Below are positions 62,801 to 64,000 of a stretch of DNA of 64,000 nucleotides, one piece after another. The notes under the pieces are model-generated. The model did not search any database, was not told where the DNA came from, and saw nothing but the letters and a program-made list of their open reading frames with translations. The stretch covers positions 305,118 to 369,117 of the forward strand of contig CANLBN010000003.1 of assembly GCA_947488935.1 (NCBI GenBank), read 5' to 3'. The stretch comes from an uncultured Pseudomonadales bacterium (GTDB taxonomy: Bacteria; Pseudomonadota; Gammaproteobacteria; Pseudomonadales; Cellvibrionaceae). How positions within the stretch are numbered: the stretch's first letter is position 1; the number at the start of each line of letters is the position of its first letter. Position numbers and translations under genes: made by a program.

Positions 62801-63652
62801 ATGTCAGGGTCAGGCCATATTAAATCCGTTCCAAAGGACGGCAAGCCTGTTGATGCTAATCAAAAAACATCCGATGATTCAGCCGATAAGCCGTCTGAGC
62901 GTTACCTTCCAATTGATGAGCATATAGAGGAGGTGTCGGAGAATGGTGAAAAGGTTCGGCACAAAGGCGTTTATCTGCTCCCGAACCTATTCACTACAGG
63001 TGCTCTGTTTAGTGGCTTTTATGCCATTATGAGTAGTATCTCCGGTAATTTTGAGGCGGCGGCTATTGCGGTGTTCGTTTCTCAAATTCTCGATGGCTTA
63101 GATGGCCGTGTTGCAAGAATGACCAATACCTCGAGCGAATTTGGTGTGCAATACGATAGCCTTGCCGATATGGTCTCCTTTGGTGTTGCGCCTGCGATTG
63201 TTGCGCTCAATTGGGGGTTAGAGCCTCTGGGTAAGTTTGGTTTAGCCGCAGCCTTTGCCTATACGGCATGTGCCGCACTTAGATTAGCGCGTTTTAATAC
63301 GCAAACGGGTTTTACCGATAATCGCTTTTTTATTGGTTTGGCTAGCCCTGCTGCTGCTGGTGTGGTTGCGAGTATCGTATGGGTATTTCATGATCAGCAG
63401 GTCTCAAGTCATTTTGCAGGTATTGTGGCAGTGTTAATGGTGTTCCTTGCTGTGTTGATGGTGTCTAACTTTAAATACAGTAGTTTTAAAGGAATTGATC
63501 TAAAAGGCAGGGTACCTTTTGTAAAAATGCTTTTGGTTGTATCCCTGTTTGCGGTGATTGCTATAAATCCACCGGTTATGTTGCTGGTACTAACAGCTGT
63601 TTATGCAGCTTCGGGCCCCTTACTGTGGTTATGGCATCTGGCGCGTGAATAA
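62801..63652 (+). CDS. pssA: CDP-diacylglycerol-serine O-phosphatidyltransferase PssA
   Basis: About 283 residues from ATG 62801 (an ATG at 62795 two codons earlier is possible). A soluble N-terminus of about 50 residues, then the CDP-alcohol phosphatidyltransferase motif LDGLDGRVARMTNTSSEFGVQYDSLADMVSFG, in the usual D-G-x2-A-R-x8-G-x3-D-x3-D pattern, and eight hydrophobic segments. Makes phosphatidylserine at the inner membrane. The ilvC-pssA order is shared with pseudomonads. Confidence 0.92.
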   Translation: MSGSGHIKSVPKDGKPVDANQKTSDDSADKPSERYLPIDEHIEEVSENGEKVRHKGVYLLPNLFTTGALFSGFYAIMSSISGNFEAAAIAVFVSQILDGLDGRVARMTNTSSEFGVQYDSLADMVSFGVAPAIVALNWGLEPLGKFGLAAAFAYTACAALRLARFNTQTGFTDNRFFIGLASPAAAGVVASIVWVFHDQQVSSHFAGIVAVLMVFLAVLMVSNFKYSSFKGIDLKGRVPFVKMLLVVSLFAVIAINPPVMLLVLTAVYAASGPLLWLWHLARE

Positions 63653-63727
63653 TTCAGTCTCATTTTTGACGGCTTTCCCTCCATGGTCTAGGCTAATAAT
63701 TGGCCTCTTTTTTTAAATTTCTTTTAA

Positions 63728-63809
63728 TTTGAAATAAAGTAAAAAAGTGATTGCGTCTTTGGATGATGGCCGTATAATGCGCGCCTCTTCCAAGGGTGAA
63801 GAGTTGATG
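63728..63809 (+). promoter_or_regulatory. rRNA P1-like promoter 1
   Basis: -35 TTGCGT (63751-63756), 16-base spacer, -10 TATAAT (63773-63778), then the discriminator GCGCGCCTC typical of stringently controlled rRNA promoters. An AT-rich UP-like tract precedes it and a CTCTTCC...GAAGAG dyad follows. Confidence 0.85.
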
Positions 63810-63883
63810 GAAGCAGTATTTTTGATCAGCTTTTGCTTTGTGTATTGGACGTATACTGAAAGAAGTTAAGCGATTGTAAATAG

Positions 63884-63960
63884 TTTGAAATAAACTAAAA
63901 AATTGATTGCGTATCTTCACTAAGACCGTATAATGCGCGCCTCTCCCAAGGTAAGGGAGT
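63884..63960 (+). promoter_or_regulatory. rRNA P1-like promoter 2
   Basis: A near copy of promoter 1: the same TTTGAAATAAA tract, TTGCGT (63907-63912), 16-base spacer, TATAAT (63929-63934), GCGCGCCTC and a CTCTCCC...GGGAG dyad. Together they form tandem rRNA promoters about 156 bases apart. The 16S gene itself would lie beyond the window. Confidence 0.85.
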
Positions 63961-64000
63961 CGGTAGAAAGTCATATTTCGACTGATTGTGTGGTGAGAGG

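Overview
The window is AT-rich chromosomal DNA from a gammaproteobacterium. The closest general resemblance is to marine members of the Pseudomonadales/Cellvibrionales/Alteromonadales range; I cannot name a genus. Support comes from the order ilvI-ilvH-(ilvY)-ilvC-pssA followed by tandem rRNA-type promoters, a CreBC/CreD regulon, greB, a YdiJ-type dehydrogenase, a CrbS/CrbR-type acetate-switch pair, and a type I-F CRISPR repeat. Most genes are intact housekeeping or transport genes.

Layout. 1-9.1 kb: a CdsA-like/PlsC-like lipid pair (the first gene cut by the window edge), a membrane protein, tRNA-Met(CAT), a hydroxypyruvate-isomerase-like gene, an RDD protein, an aspartate/aromatic aminotransferase, a four-gene polar amino-acid ABC importer and an ArgO/LysE exporter. 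9.3-23.5 kb is the accessory region. Two blocks of integron gene cassettes with clear attC sites, but no integrase, lie at 9.36-11.5 kb and 21.6-23.5 kb. Between them sits a roughly 9.4-kb cre locus: creBC copy 1, a VWA/discoidin-like/TPR protein, a sorbosone-dehydrogenase-like protein with a haem c site, creBC copy 2 and creD. 23.5-25 kb carries decayed gene fragments and a divergent metallo-beta-lactamase-fold gene.

25-30 kb holds a GGDEF-EAL sensor next to two periplasmic binding proteins, which looks like a ligand-sensing c-di-GMP module. 30-38.5 kb holds greB, an S9 peptidase, tilS, an FMN reductase, a large YdiJ-type FAD/FeS dehydrogenase and tpx, with unusually strong intergenic hairpins. 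38.8-43 kb holds a hybrid SSS-PAS-histidine kinase and a convergent NarL-type regulator. 43.2-45.1 kb holds a secretin-N-like secreted protein and a stand-alone type I-F CRISPR array (12 identical repeats, one degenerate terminal repeat, 12 spacers of 32 nt) with no cas gene in the window.

45.2-52.3 kb holds a small membrane protein, a MOSC protein, a DUF1244 protein, moeA-moaB-tupACB (tungstate/molybdopterin) and a REC plus degenerate-GGDEF protein. 52.7-56.1 kb is a zinc-linked group: FtsX-type permease, LolD-like ATPase, DUF3299 protein and a His-rich ZrgA/DUF2796 protein behind a Zur-like palindrome. 56.2-64 kb holds a YkgJ-type cysteine-cluster protein, a DUF7282-like secreted protein, the branched-chain amino-acid genes ilvI, ilvH, ilvY and ilvC, pssA, and two rRNA P1-like promoters reading out of the window.

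The most notable material is the integrase-less cassette array split by a duplicated CreBC/CreD locus, the orphan I-F CRISPR array with an IHF consensus in its leader, and the binding-protein/GGDEF-EAL module.
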